A stretch of DNA of 32,772 bases from Arthrobacter sp. Soil782 (GTDB lineage: Bacteria > Actinomycetota > Actinomycetes > Actinomycetales > Micrococcaceae), in assembly GCF_001428435.1 (NCBI RefSeq), contig NZ_LMSO01000014.1, positions 1 through 32,772 of the forward strand, read 5' to 3'. Of the stretch, positions 14,621 through 22,982 are shown piece after piece. The first letter of the stretch is position 1; every line of letters starts with the position of its first letter. The position numbers and the translations under genes are program-made. The notes below the pieces were generated by a model. It was not told where the DNA came from, did no database searches, and worked only from the letters and a program-made list of their open reading frames with translations.

Positions 14621-15502
14621 TCAGGTGGGGGGCAGAATGGGTAGCCGGGTTCGGTCATCCACGTTCGGATCGCGCAGAATTAGCCCTTCAACGTTGCAGT
14701 CGCGAAGATCAGCACCCCGCAAATCTGGGGTTTCAATTGTCGCGTTCCGCAGGTCGGCGGCGCGCAGATCCGCGTTGCGCAGGTCGGCGTCTTTCAGCCG
14801 ACCACCACGTAAACTGGCGGCACGCAGGTCAGCCCCACGAAATACGACCGCGGTGCCTTTGCAGTCCGAGAGGTCGGCGCGTCGTAGATCGGCTCCCTCT
14901 AGATCTGCGCCGTCGAGCAGGGCTCGCGGAAGTCGGACATCCGGAAAAGATGAGTCGACGATTCGGGCATCGGTGAAGTCAGCATCTGAACCGGCCAAGC
15001 GTGCGAGATTCGCTGTAGCCCAGTCCACACGTCGCGCCTTGAGCCCGTCGACGGTTGCCCCGTGCAGATTCAGACCGATTGCTTTAGAGCCACTTAGATC
15101 AACCCGCGAAAGATCTGATTTTCGCAGATCCGCGCGAGTCAACTCGGTCGAAGAGAGGTCACCGCCGCTCAAATCACGCTTGGCAAGGACAATGCCAGCC
15201 AAGCTCCTTCCCGCAACGCGGATCTCGGTGAGGTCCGAAGCTGCGATCAGGGTCTGCACGAACCGTTGCTCCTCGGCGACGCGGCGCTCTCTTTCCGCTT
15301 CAGTTCGGTGGAACAGCGCCTCGAGATACAGAACAGAAACGCCTAGAACTGCGCCGACACCGAGGTTGATGCCCAAGTCTGAGTACTTGTTCCCTTCTGA
15401 GGGGCCAAGGGCCCACATCGTCATGCCGGCTATGAATATGACGGCTATGACAACGACCGCGGGTAGGCTCGTCGAACGCAGCCTCAACCAGCGTCGCTTC
15501 AT
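14621..15502 (-). CDS. Membrane-anchored pentapeptide-repeat protein
   Basis: 293 residues from ATG 15502. Transmembrane segments at about 13-32 and 44-62 leave a short outside loop. A charged helix follows (about 63-82). Residues about 98-280 are pentapeptide repeats of the A(D/N)Lxx form, e.g. LSGGDLSSTELTRADLRKSD and ADLRNADLRAADLRNAT, which fold as a right-handed beta-helix. The middle (about 140-195) is less regular. The repeat region should face the cytoplasm. The start overlaps the stop of the upstream STAND ATPase by 4 bp (ATGA), so the two are made together. In defence operons a membrane protein next to a STAND ATPase is often the killing effector, which is my inference here. Confidence 0.85.
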   Translation of the reverse strand: MKRRWLRLRSTSLPAVVVIAVIFIAGMTMWALGPSEGNKYSDLGINLGVGAVLGVSVLYLEALFHRTEAERERRVAEEQRFVQTLIAASDLTEIRVAGRSLAGIVLAKRDLSGGDLSSTELTRADLRKSDLSRVDLSGSKAIGLNLHGATVDGLKARRVDWATANLARLAGSDADFTDARIVDSSFPDVRLPRALLDGADLEGADLRRADLSDCKGTAVVFRGADLRAASLRGGRLKDADLRNADLRAADLRNATIETPDLRGADLRDCNVEGLILRDPNVDDRTRLPILPPT

Positions 15503-17889
15503 GCGGTGGCTGCCTCGGCCTCAATTGCGTCGCGTATCAGGGCCGCCCGATCTTCCTCTCCGTTAGCGTCGAGTTCAATGGCGATCGCCTCCAGCAGATC
15601 AGTGCGATCGAGACCGCCTGCAACTGTGGCGGAAGCGAACCACTCGAGTGCCCGCTCGAGATCACCGGTTCTCAGCGCAATTTCTCCGAGCACAATTCCG
15701 GTCTCGCGAATACCCTGCGCGTAGCCAATTGATTGGTGTCCGCGCAGGGCGCGCTCCGCTGTGAGATTCGCTTCAGAGAACGACTTCTCATCCCGGGCCA
15801 GGGTCATGAGGAACGTCGCCTTGTACTGCCAGCCGATTGCTTGCGAACGAACTGAACCGACCTGAGCGCTCCACGAAATCACGCGCTCGATATGCCCGAG
15901 CGCCTCGTCCGCCTTGCCCGCCCGTCGCAGCGTCTTCGCATAGGGGATTAGGAATCGGTGGCTCGCCACGCGACTGTCCACAGTGTCGATAGCCTGGCGG
16001 TAGAGGCGCTCCGCCACAGAGAGGTCGCCCGACACTCGCGACAGCTTCGCCTTATTGCGCAATGCCCGCGCCCGCAAGGGTCCAGGCGCGAGGTCAGCGT
16101 GCATTGAAAATGCTTCATCGACGTTTGCCACATACTGGATCCGATGACTTTCGGCACTGGTTGGTGCGATACCCGCCTGTTGTTCGTACTGGCGTCCGTG
16201 CAGCTCGGCCAGATCGCACAGCACTTCGCAGAGGGCCTCAGCGTCGTCAAGCGCTTCCGCGAGCCGTCGACTCCCTTCGTAGGCTTCGAGCGCCTGATCG
16301 ACTTCGCCCTCAAACAGGAGCACATCGCCCAACATATTGAGTGCGATCGCTCGGGTTGAAGGAGGATTTTCTGCACCAGTCAGCTGCGCGAGCAGCCGCC
16401 CTGCATCTGCAATCTGACTCGCGCTTATATACGCGCTCACGAGTTCGAGCCGGATTGAAGCCCTTGAGTCGTTCCCGTCGAACACTACTCCGTCGGAGCA
16501 CTCCAGCACTTTACTGAACAGGAGGGCGGCCTCGGATGACGCTCCCGTGGCCTGCGCGTTGCGTGCCGCCCGGAGGAGGTAGGGGAAGGCTTTGGCGTGC
16601 TTAGCGGCCAGGTACAGGTGCTCACCGATTAACGCGTCCCAGTCCTCGTTTGAGCTAGAGCGCAAGTTGGAAATAACCTCGGCGACCTGAGCGTGAAGGC
16701 GTCGCTTACGCAACCCACTAAGTTGCGAGTACAGCACATCGCGGATTTTCCCGTGCGAGAACTCAAAGGCTTCCTCACTTGTCTGGAGCTCTCGGATCAG
16801 GTCGACGCCAAGGAATTTCTCCAGATCCTGTAGGAGTTCATCCTCGCCCGCCTCCATCAGCCCATGGAGCACAGCGAAGGCGAATCGCCGCCCGACTACG
16901 GCAGCGAGTTCGAGCTCGTGGCGTTCCTCGACGTCGAGCAGGTTCAAACGAGAAGCGATGACCTCTTCCACAGAATCGGGGATGTCCCATGACCCGATGT
17001 CCCCCTCGAATGCCCAGACACCGTCACTTTGACTCAACGACACACGTCCGGACCTCGGGTCAGGAGAGCAAAGCATTCGGATTAGCTCACGGGTGAAGAG
17101 GGGATTGCCTTCTGTTTCTTCGTAGAGCTTGTTCGTAACCACTTCCGGCAAGTTGGTGGGACCGCCGAGCAGCGACTCCACGAGCGCCTTGAATCCTGCG
17201 CTATCGAAGCCTCTGATCTCGTGACTCTGGTAGATCCCTTCCTGACGTCGCGCTGATGCGATCAGGGGACGGACAGGGTGCGCGGGCTCCGCCACCCGGT
17301 CGGAACGGAACGCCCCGAGAATGACAACTGGACCTTCGCTGAGTCGCGAGACCAAGCAGATCAGTGCATCAGCGCTACCGACGTCTAGGTGTTCGAGGTC
17401 GTCGATGAAAAGCAGAGTAGGTGAGGAACTAGGCTGACGATATTTGCCCATGATCACGTTGGTAAACGTGGCGACGATGGCCTCTCGGCGGCTTGACGGG
17501 TCAGCAGACATAGATTCGCTTACCGACGCCATCTCGACTTCGGCAGAGCCGGCGCCGAACTGCGCGGCGATAACCTCTCCCACGGGACGGCCGGCTGCGA
17601 GCTGCCGCACGAGCTCCCGCACAGGGAAATAGCTCATCCCTTCATGGAAGGGTTCACATGCCGTACGAACGCACTGATACCCCAGTTGCTCCGCTGCCGC
17701 TAGCACAGCCTCGGCAAGTGCAGATTTCCCGGCTCCACTGGCGCCGTTAAGCATGATCATTGCCCCTGCGGGACCGACTTCTCGTCCACTGACGCGCTCG
17801 AGCGTCCTATTGATCAGCGCCAACTCCGCGTCGCGTCCGTATAGCCCGCCGACATTGTTGCGATTCACCGCCACCCCAATACGCCCCAC
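15499..17889 (-). CDS. STAND-type AAA ATPase with C-terminal helical (TPR-like) repeats
   Basis: 796 residues; GTG 17889 is the longest start and GTG 17868 is also possible. The AAA_16-like region has GRDAEL near 18-23, Walker A GASGAGKS at 49-56, Walker B TLLFIDDLEHLD at about 158-169, a sensor Arg in GAFRSDR and the STAND-type TEGNPLFTREL near 250. A winged-helix-like region follows (about 300-400), then about 370 residues of TPR-like helix pairs (e.g. ALEAYEGSRRLAEALDDAEA, AERLYRQAIDTV). In LAL-type regulators such proteins end in a LuxR HTH, and in others they start with a cyclase domain. Neither is present, so no output domain is fused. The likely output is the membrane protein encoded next (15502). 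Confidence 0.9.
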   Translation of the reverse strand: MGRIGVAVNRNNVGGLYGRDAELALINRTLERVSGREVGPAGAMIMLNGASGAGKSALAEAVLAAAEQLGYQCVRTACEPFHEGMSYFPVRELVRQLAAGRPVGEVIAAQFGAGSAEVEMASVSESMSADPSSRREAIVATFTNVIMGKYRQPSSSPTLLFIDDLEHLDVGSADALICLVSRLSEGPVVILGAFRSDRVAEPAHPVRPLIASARRQEGIYQSHEIRGFDSAGFKALVESLLGGPTNLPEVVTNKLYEETEGNPLFTRELIRMLCSPDPRSGRVSLSQSDGVWAFEGDIGSWDIPDSVEEVIASRLNLLDVEERHELELAAVVGRRFAFAVLHGLMEAGEDELLQDLEKFLGVDLIRELQTSEEAFEFSHGKIRDVLYSQLSGLRKRRLHAQVAEVISNLRSSSNEDWDALIGEHLYLAAKHAKAFPYLLRAARNAQATGASSEAALLFSKVLECSDGVVFDGNDSRASIRLELVSAYISASQIADAGRLLAQLTGAENPPSTRAIALNMLGDVLLFEGEVDQALEAYEGSRRLAEALDDAEALCEVLCDLAELHGRQYEQQAGIAPTSAESHRIQYVANVDEAFSMHADLAPGPLRARALRNKAKLSRVSGDLSVAERLYRQAIDTVDSRVASHRFLIPYAKTLRRAGKADEALGHIERVISWSAQVGSVRSQAIGWQYKATFLMTLARDEKSFSEANLTAERALRGHQSIGYAQGIRETGIVLGEIALRTGDLERALEWFASATVAGGLDRTDLLEAIAIELDANGEEDRAALIRDAIEAEAATA

Positions 17890-17903
17890 ATCGCACCGGT
17901 TGG

Positions 17904-17985
17904 CGATAGTGGGTTCATGCTATTGACGGTGCAGGCGAAGGTCAATAGATCGTTTGACTATCGTGACGATGCGCATGTCGCATCG
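17904..17985. promoter_or_regulatory. Nested dyads in the STAND operon promoter region
   Basis: CGATAGT (17904-17910) and CTATTGAC (17920-17927) are matched by GTCAATAG (17941-17948) and ACTATCG (17957-17963). The two pairs share one centre near 17934. A further dyad CGATGCG-N5-CGCATCG lies at 17967-17985. The region separates the STAND gene from the divergent gene at 18083 and probably contains both promoters. Confidence 0.5.
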
Positions 17986-18082
17986 GATGCCGTAGTGGTT
18001 GGAAAGCAACAGCTTGGGTATTGACGCGCGACCTCATAATTGAGGTACTGGCGCCTTGCCGGTCATGGCCTGAGGGGGACAC

Positions 18083-20002
18083 ATGAAAAAATGGCTGTTG
18101 GTGTTGGCGTTATTGACGTCAGCGGCGCTGGTCGCCGGGCTGGCCGTCTGGGCTCCCTGGTCTTCGCCTCAAGAAACCGCGATTGGAACAGCCACCAAAG
18201 ACCTAGCCACCGGAGAGGGCTGGTCTGCCGCTGCGTCCTTCCCCGACAATCCAGATCTAACGGCCCATGTTGAACCGGCGGGCCCAGACAATGAACAGAC
18301 TGCGGTATTTCCCGTTGATACAACGCTCAGGGCGCTTGCGGATTACAGCGTTGAGGGAGCCGATTTCCCTGCTGGCGGCGCAGAGATTTCATTCACCTTG
18401 GACGAACCGCTGGCCGAAGACAGGGGGGCAGCAATCGCTCATTGGAATGAGACCAGCAAGCGATGGGACCCAGTGGAAGCTGTCCTTTCCGAGGACCGGC
18501 GCACTGTGACTGCCGAGGTCACACATTTCTCCCAGTACGGATTCTTCGATTACCTCTTCAACGCCATCGGACAGGTGACCGGGAACGCCGCGTCCAGCGG
18601 GGTGACATGCGATCAACCGATACCCTCCTGGGCAGACCCGCAATACTTTGACGACATCAACTCTCCAGTGTTGTGGTGTGGTGGCAAGGACGCGAACAAC
18701 GCTGACCTTCTCGTTGCCAAGCTGAAGATGAACCGGGACACAGCCGCCAAAGTCACGATCGCGATCGACCCCGACTGGGCATGGAGTGACCTCTGGCAAG
18801 GCTCTCCCACAGATTTGGCCACTATGGCCGCCAGCGCCGAGCTCTCTTCAAACCCTTTCGGCAAGCGGGAATACCTGATCCAACCCTTTGGTGAATTGCA
18901 CTTTGGATTTAGCCGAAGCGCATTGGAAGACCTGTACTACGGCGGCGACAACCCGCCGCTCATCCAGGTGGAGACAGGGTGGTTTTACTCGGCAGCTGGG
19001 CTGATGTGGAGTCAGCTGGGTGGAATGGCCGACGGTGACAGCCCTATCGCCGCCATCTCATCCACCATGGCGATGCTTGACTGTGGGCAGGCGTTGCTCA
19101 CTGCAAACTCAAGCTCCAATGCAGTCGAAGGCTTCCGGGGGACATTGGCCTGCCTGGGAACCCAGCAATCCAAGGACTTGGTTCACCGAGGTGTTCGGAC
19201 CGTTCTTGCCGACCGCTACCCGCATTTGACCGACGGGTGGATCACGGTGCACTCGAGGAAAATCCTTTCCAAATTCGCGATTCTGGGAGCGGGTGTGCAG
19301 ACCGTCAGCTTGTCAACGAAAGCCTTCTCGGCCATCGGCGACGCGACGTTGCCGGACAGCGTCAGACAGTTTCAATTCTCGCCCTCGCTGGATGCCATCC
19401 GTGCACGGGCGCCTCAGAAAAAAACGTATGACGGAACCCAAATGGGCACCAACTACTCCTTCAGCTATCCGAAGGACTGGAGCGTGGTTGAGCTGAGCGA
19501 AAACGAATTCTTACCAGGCCTGACGGTGTCCGACTCCTCAGGAAATAAGGTGGCCACTTTGAGTATCTTCAGCGTCTGGGGTGCAACCGCCGTACAAGGT
19601 CAATTTCGGCCCGTGGCACTAACCACTCATCAGCCCGGAACAGGTTCTATGTCAGCCGGCCGGCCGGGCGGAAGCGGGGCCTCCTCGTTCCACGTCCGCA
19701 CTGTCACCATGGATTTGACCGACTATCCGGCAGACGTCGCCACATATGGCTGGCCACAGCCCGTCGCGGTGGCCGTGTCGGCGGACATGCGTACGACCGA
19801 AGAGACAGCAACGGAACTCCCTCCGTACCTGCTCGCCGGGATAGGAGTAATCAACGCGATCGCAAACCCTAACGGCCAACCCTCGGCAGTGGTTCAATTC
19901 GGCACAACCAGGCACTTCGCAACGCTTCAGGAGGCAGAAGCGTGGACGTCGACCGACGAATATCAGCGCGTAGTCGACATGATCGCCTCTTTTGACGGCT
20001 GA
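18083..20002 (+). CDS. Large exported hypothetical protein
   Basis: ATG 18083 has GAGGGGG upstream. The 639-residue product begins with a signal or anchor (MKKWLLVLALLTSAALVAGL). Residues about 70-160 resemble a beta-sandwich module: FPVDTTLRAL, ISFTLDEPLA, HWNETSKRWDPVEA, VTAEVTHFSQYG. The phrase threonine-His-Phe-Ser followed by an aromatic is seen in ZU5- or Ig-like extracellular modules, but I do not claim a family. The middle (about 190-440) holds paired Cys. The end (about 455-600) begins with TYSFSYPKDW-type residues typical of PsbP-like or lipoprotein LpqN-like folds. Expected at the cell surface. It diverges from the STAND operon and shares its promoter region. Confidence 0.8.
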   Translation: MKKWLLVLALLTSAALVAGLAVWAPWSSPQETAIGTATKDLATGEGWSAAASFPDNPDLTAHVEPAGPDNEQTAVFPVDTTLRALADYSVEGADFPAGGAEISFTLDEPLAEDRGAAIAHWNETSKRWDPVEAVLSEDRRTVTAEVTHFSQYGFFDYLFNAIGQVTGNAASSGVTCDQPIPSWADPQYFDDINSPVLWCGGKDANNADLLVAKLKMNRDTAAKVTIAIDPDWAWSDLWQGSPTDLATMAASAELSSNPFGKREYLIQPFGELHFGFSRSALEDLYYGGDNPPLIQVETGWFYSAAGLMWSQLGGMADGDSPIAAISSTMAMLDCGQALLTANSSSNAVEGFRGTLACLGTQQSKDLVHRGVRTVLADRYPHLTDGWITVHSRKILSKFAILGAGVQTVSLSTKAFSAIGDATLPDSVRQFQFSPSLDAIRARAPQKKTYDGTQMGTNYSFSYPKDWSVVELSENEFLPGLTVSDSSGNKVATLSIFSVWGATAVQGQFRPVALTTHQPGTGSMSAGRPGGSGASSFHVRTVTMDLTDYPADVATYGWPQPVAVAVSADMRTTEETATELPPYLLAGIGVINAIANPNGQPSAVVQFGTTRHFATLQEAEAWTSTDEYQRVVDMIASFDG

Positions 20003-20424
20003 AAACGACACTCCGCCGTATGCCCCTCCTCCTTGGGAGCCACTACACCGCGACAACTAATCGGACACCGAAAACCGGGCGGAACGCGCAACACGTCATC
20101 GCGTCTGCATTCGGAAGGCGCGCCTGGCCGGGCTCGTACATGCATGGAGCCGCAGCGATCTCTTGATGCGGCTCGCTTGAGCAGGTCACCCCATGCACCG
20201 TAGCTGGACATTGGCGACCAAGTCGTACATTGAGTCGAGCTTCTAGGCGCTCTCTGCCTCCAGGGAAATGGCCATTGCACCAGGCCGCCACTTTTCCGTC
20301 CGTCTCGTAGGACCCACATCGTGGATCTGCGGTCGCGGGCTCACTGACTTCCACCGCTTGTAACCACGGCAAATTCACGTCTCAAGGCTCTCATACGCGG
20401 GACATTAAGGTGTTTCTAGGTTCC
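20003..20424. other. Intergenic stretch without a convincing gene
   Basis: Minus-strand frames cover this stretch (e.g. 20043-20378, with several Cys and a GTG start), but they have weak third-position GC bias and no ribosome site, and I do not accept them. The promoter for the gene at 20568 should be near 20400-20540, around the operator. Confidence 0.4.
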
Positions 20425-20444
20425 CTGCAACGAAAATGTTGCAA
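20425..20444. promoter_or_regulatory. Operator, TTGCAACG-N4-CGTTGCAA family (copy 5)
   Basis: CTGCAACG-aaaa-TGTTGCAA, upstream of the secreted protein/signal peptidase pair. Confidence 0.6.
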
Positions 20445-20567
20445 AACAGAGGTCGTTACTTTAATCTTGGAGTATTGGCTTGAGCCAGCAGGTGGAGGCA
20501 CATCTTCTTTCACCGGATCGGAGTCCGCTGGGGGTTCCGGATCATCGAATGAACAGGAATGAACATC

Positions 20568-20948
20568 ATGCGCAAGTCCACCAAGACCATCGCATTCCTT
20601 ACTCTGGGTCTAACCACCCTGGTCGGCTCTGCCTTCACCGCGAGCAACACCTTTGCCCCTGGCGTCGCCAACCCGGTGGCCGGCTACGCCTCGACGGAGG
20701 TTACAGGGGGGACCGTCAGCACCCTCGGTTTCGAATTGAGCCCATCGGGAGACTCGATTGACTACATTCACCTCCGCCTGGAAGGCGACACTACCTCCTC
20801 GAATGTGTCCATGAGCCTCAACGACGGGGCCGCCTTCAGCTGTGGTGCCCTCCCTTTCTTCGACGGATCCCAGACCGAATACTTCTGCACACCGGCCGAG
20901 CTCATGATGACAGCCGACCTGAATAAGACCGCCGTCATCATCAGCTAG
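20568..20948 (+). CDS. Small secreted protein, likely substrate of the neighbouring signal peptidase
   Basis: ATG 20568 has AGGA 9 bp upstream and is preferred; the ATG at 20559 is too close to it. The product has 126 residues. The signal region is MRKSTKTIAFLTLGLTTLVG with a Thr/Ala-rich stretch after it (AFTASNTFAPGV). The mature part (about 35-126) is beta-rich: YASTEVTGGTVSTLGF, then SIDYIHLRLEGDT and VSMSLNDGAAFSCG. It has two Cys and no long helices. The layout resembles small exported proteins with SipW-type signal peptides. The next gene on the strand encodes a SipW-like peptidase, which supports that role. It may form or coat a surface fibre, but no assembly motif proves it. Confidence 0.75.
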   Translation: MRKSTKTIAFLTLGLTTLVGSAFTASNTFAPGVANPVAGYASTEVTGGTVSTLGFELSPSGDSIDYIHLRLEGDTTSSNVSMSLNDGAAFSCGALPFFDGSQTEYFCTPAELMMTADLNKTAVIIS

Positions 20949-20950
20949 GT

Positions 20951-20974
20951 CTGAACCATCCTCAATTGGTTCAG
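20951..20974. terminator. Hairpin after the small secreted protein
   Basis: CTGAACCA pairs perfectly with TGGTTCAG around an 8-base loop, right behind the stop codon and without a T-run. It may attenuate expression of the signal peptidase relative to its substrate. Confidence 0.45.
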
Positions 20975-21059
20975 CGTCTGGACTGGACCAACTGAACCTC
21001 GACCCGCGATTTCGAGACCATTGCGGTCATATCAGCCAGCCAAGAAGACAGGCTCCTAG

Positions 21060-22622
21060 ATGCGACGCATGAACTGGACCGGAAAGCCAGCGGCAGCGGT
21101 CGCATTCATTGCCATCCTGTGGTTCTTCGCGCCCACCACTCTCGGAGGCCAAACAAGTTACGTCAGCACCCATGGCGCCAGTATGCAGCCTGTGTTTCAG
21201 GCTGGGGACCTCGCCGTACTTCGCCCCGCGGAAAGCTATCAGGTCGGTGACGTGGTGCTCTACTGGAGCGAAGCTATGGAGACCGATGTAATGCACCGGA
21301 TTGTGGACGCCCAGGACGGCCGGTTCACCCTCCAGGGGGATAACAACTCTTGGCTGGATCCCGAGCAGCCGCGGGAAGACGAAATCATCGGGAAATTGAT
21401 GCTCCGGGTCCCGCAGGGTGGTATTTGGCTCAAGAGTCTCACCAGCCCGCCCATGCTGGCCCTTTTCACTTTCGCCTCAATAGCCACCGGCAGTGGAGCT
21501 GCCACCCGGCGCAGCCGCAAACGAAAGAAGGCCTCCATGAATCACACTGCCGCCAAGAGCGCCAAAGCGTTCGACAGCAGGAGTAGTAGGAATGCTCCTA
21601 CTACTCCCCTATGGCTGCTCCCGACACCGGTGCTCACCCTTGCCGCAGTAACCGCCCTCGTTGCCGTCCTCGGCGCAACCCTGGCAGCGCTGGCCTGGAC
21701 CGGCCCAATGGAGCACTCCTCGACGGCGCCGTCCGCAAGCGGAGCGAAGATGGACTTCTCCTACATGGCCGATGTGGAGCCCAGCGCTGCCTATGACGGA
21801 ACGGTCGTGAGTTCTCCGGACCCGGTGTTCCGCAACGTCGTCGACACCGTCGATGTCCACTTCGCCTACCGGGGCGAACCCGGGACCATCACCGTGAACG
21901 CAGAGCTGTCCACTCCGAGCGGGTGGCGTTCCACCGTGGCTCTTGAGGACCCGGAATCTTTCACCGACAACCTGTACGAAGGCACCGTCCAGCTGGATCT
22001 GGACGAGCTCGAGGCGAAAGCACGGGCGGCCGCCGAAGTCACCGGGATGCCGTCAGAGACAGTGACGATCGCACTCACCCCGCATGTTGCAACGGCCGAC
22101 TCCGATTTCAAGCCCGCCCTCGAACTTCAGCTCACTCCCCTGCAGCTCGCTCTTCCCGGCGGGCCGGAGTCGCTGGCCGTAACGGATACCGCAGCTGCCC
22201 CTGCCGGTGAGCCTCGTATGGTCCCACGCACCATAGGGACAGACAGCCTGAACGTCAAGGCAGGGACGGCCCACTGGATCTCCGCAGGCATGCTCTTGGT
22301 GGCTGCAGTCCTCGGCGGCGTCACCTACATGCTGGCCCGCAAGGTCGAGCCCCTGAGCGAAAGTGCGACCATCCACCGCCGCCACAAGGCACTCCTGGTG
22401 GCCGCCTTCCCGAAAGAAATCCCGTATGGGCAGGAAGTCACTGACGTCGTCGCCTTCGCGGAGCTGACCAAACTCGCCGAGCGCTACGAGCAGAAGGTCG
22501 TGCATTGGAGCCACGGTGGGGTCGAGACGTTCACCGTCAAGGACGAAAACACCGTATACCGCTACCGCATCGGAACACCTGCAGATGAGTCGCTGGCGCC
22601 CCTTGTAGGGGCTAGCGCGTAA
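21060..22622 (+). CDS. SipW-like S26 signal peptidase fused to a DUF5305-like domain
   Basis: 520 residues from ATG 21060. A membrane anchor (about 10-30) is followed by the S26 motifs: catalytic Ser41 in GASMQP, the VGDVVLYW strand, His79 in MHR and QGDNN near 92. The His in place of the bacterial catalytic Lys is the mark of SipW/eukaryote-like S26B peptidases. A second anchor ends about 145. After a basic, Ser-rich linker and a membrane segment (about 187-213) comes a region with YDGTVVSSPDPVFR, VDTVDVHFAYRG and TITVNAELSTPSGW, which fits DUF5305. A last membrane segment (about 405-428) leads to a cytosolic end. DUF5305 proteins normally sit next to such peptidases; here they are joined. 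It should process the neighbouring secreted protein. Confidence 0.85.
   Translation: MRRMNWTGKPAAAVAFIAILWFFAPTTLGGQTSYVSTHGASMQPVFQAGDLAVLRPAESYQVGDVVLYWSEAMETDVMHRIVDAQDGRFTLQGDNNSWLDPEQPREDEIIGKLMLRVPQGGIWLKSLTSPPMLALFTFASIATGSGAATRRSRKRKKASMNHTAAKSAKAFDSRSSRNAPTTPLWLLPTPVLTLAAVTALVAVLGATLAALAWTGPMEHSSTAPSASGAKMDFSYMADVEPSAAYDGTVVSSPDPVFRNVVDTVDVHFAYRGEPGTITVNAELSTPSGWRSTVALEDPESFTDNLYEGTVQLDLDELEAKARAAAEVTGMPSETVTIALTPHVATADSDFKPALELQLTPLQLALPGGPESLAVTDTAAAPAGEPRMVPRTIGTDSLNVKAGTAHWISAGMLLVAAVLGGVTYMLARKVEPLSESATIHRRHKALLVAAFPKEIPYGQEVTDVVAFAELTKLAERYEQKVVHWSHGGVETFTVKDENTVYRYRIGTPADESLAPLVGASA
21580..21607. other. Perfect 11-bp stem inside the signal peptidase/DUF5305 gene
   Basis: GGAGTAGTAGG pairs with CCTACTACTCC around a 6-base loop. 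It is at the linker between the peptidase and DUF5305 regions. An in-frame ATG at 21537 with GAAAGAAGG upstream precedes it, so the DUF5305 half may also be made separately. Confidence 0.5.
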
Positions 22623-22628
22623 CGACGG

Positions 22629-22943
22629 CTACGGCGAATGGGGGGGCTCCGGAGTCACCGCGTTCGTCCACACCCAAGCCTCCCGCTCCGTCTTGATGGC
22701 CGGCTCCAGGAAACGGATTTTTACCGCCCTGCTGTTCCACGCAATAGCGCTTGCCTGCACCCGGACGGCCTTGGTCGGATAGCGGATCCAGGCGCGGCAA
22801 AGGCGTGGCTCCGGGAAGAGTCGTTCTGGATCCCGATCGAGATCCACTTCGACCGCTGTAAGGGTCATGGGTTCCTCACGGAGGATCCATCCTTCGATCC
22901 ACTTGTCGACGTACGAATCGCCGTACCGCTTGTTCTGACCCAC
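22629..22943 (-). CDS. Small hypothetical protein
   Basis: 104 residues from GTG 22943; an ATG at 22868 with GAGGAAC upstream gives a 79-residue form and may be the true start. The longer N-terminus still looks coding (YGDSYVDKWIEGWI). The core VEVDLDRDPERLFPEPRLCR-AWIRYPTKAVRVQASAIAW is beta-rich, with alternating Val and charged residues, typical of an OB- or barrel-like small domain in plasmid proteins. No catalytic residues are obvious. The gene converges on the signal peptidase gene with a 6-bp gap. Function unknown. Confidence 0.6.
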   Translation of the reverse strand: MGQNKRYGDSYVDKWIEGWILREEPMTLTAVEVDLDRDPERLFPEPRLCRAWIRYPTKAVRVQASAIAWNSRAVKIRFLEPAIKTEREAWVWTNAVTPEPPHSP

Positions 22944-22982
22944 TCAATAACGATATAGAACATACGTTCGAAAGCGTTGCCG

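Noticed and set aside
20043..20378. 111-aa minus-strand frame with several Cys
   Set aside because: Weak third-position GC bias, GTG start without a ribosome site, and no motif. It would need homologues to be accepted.
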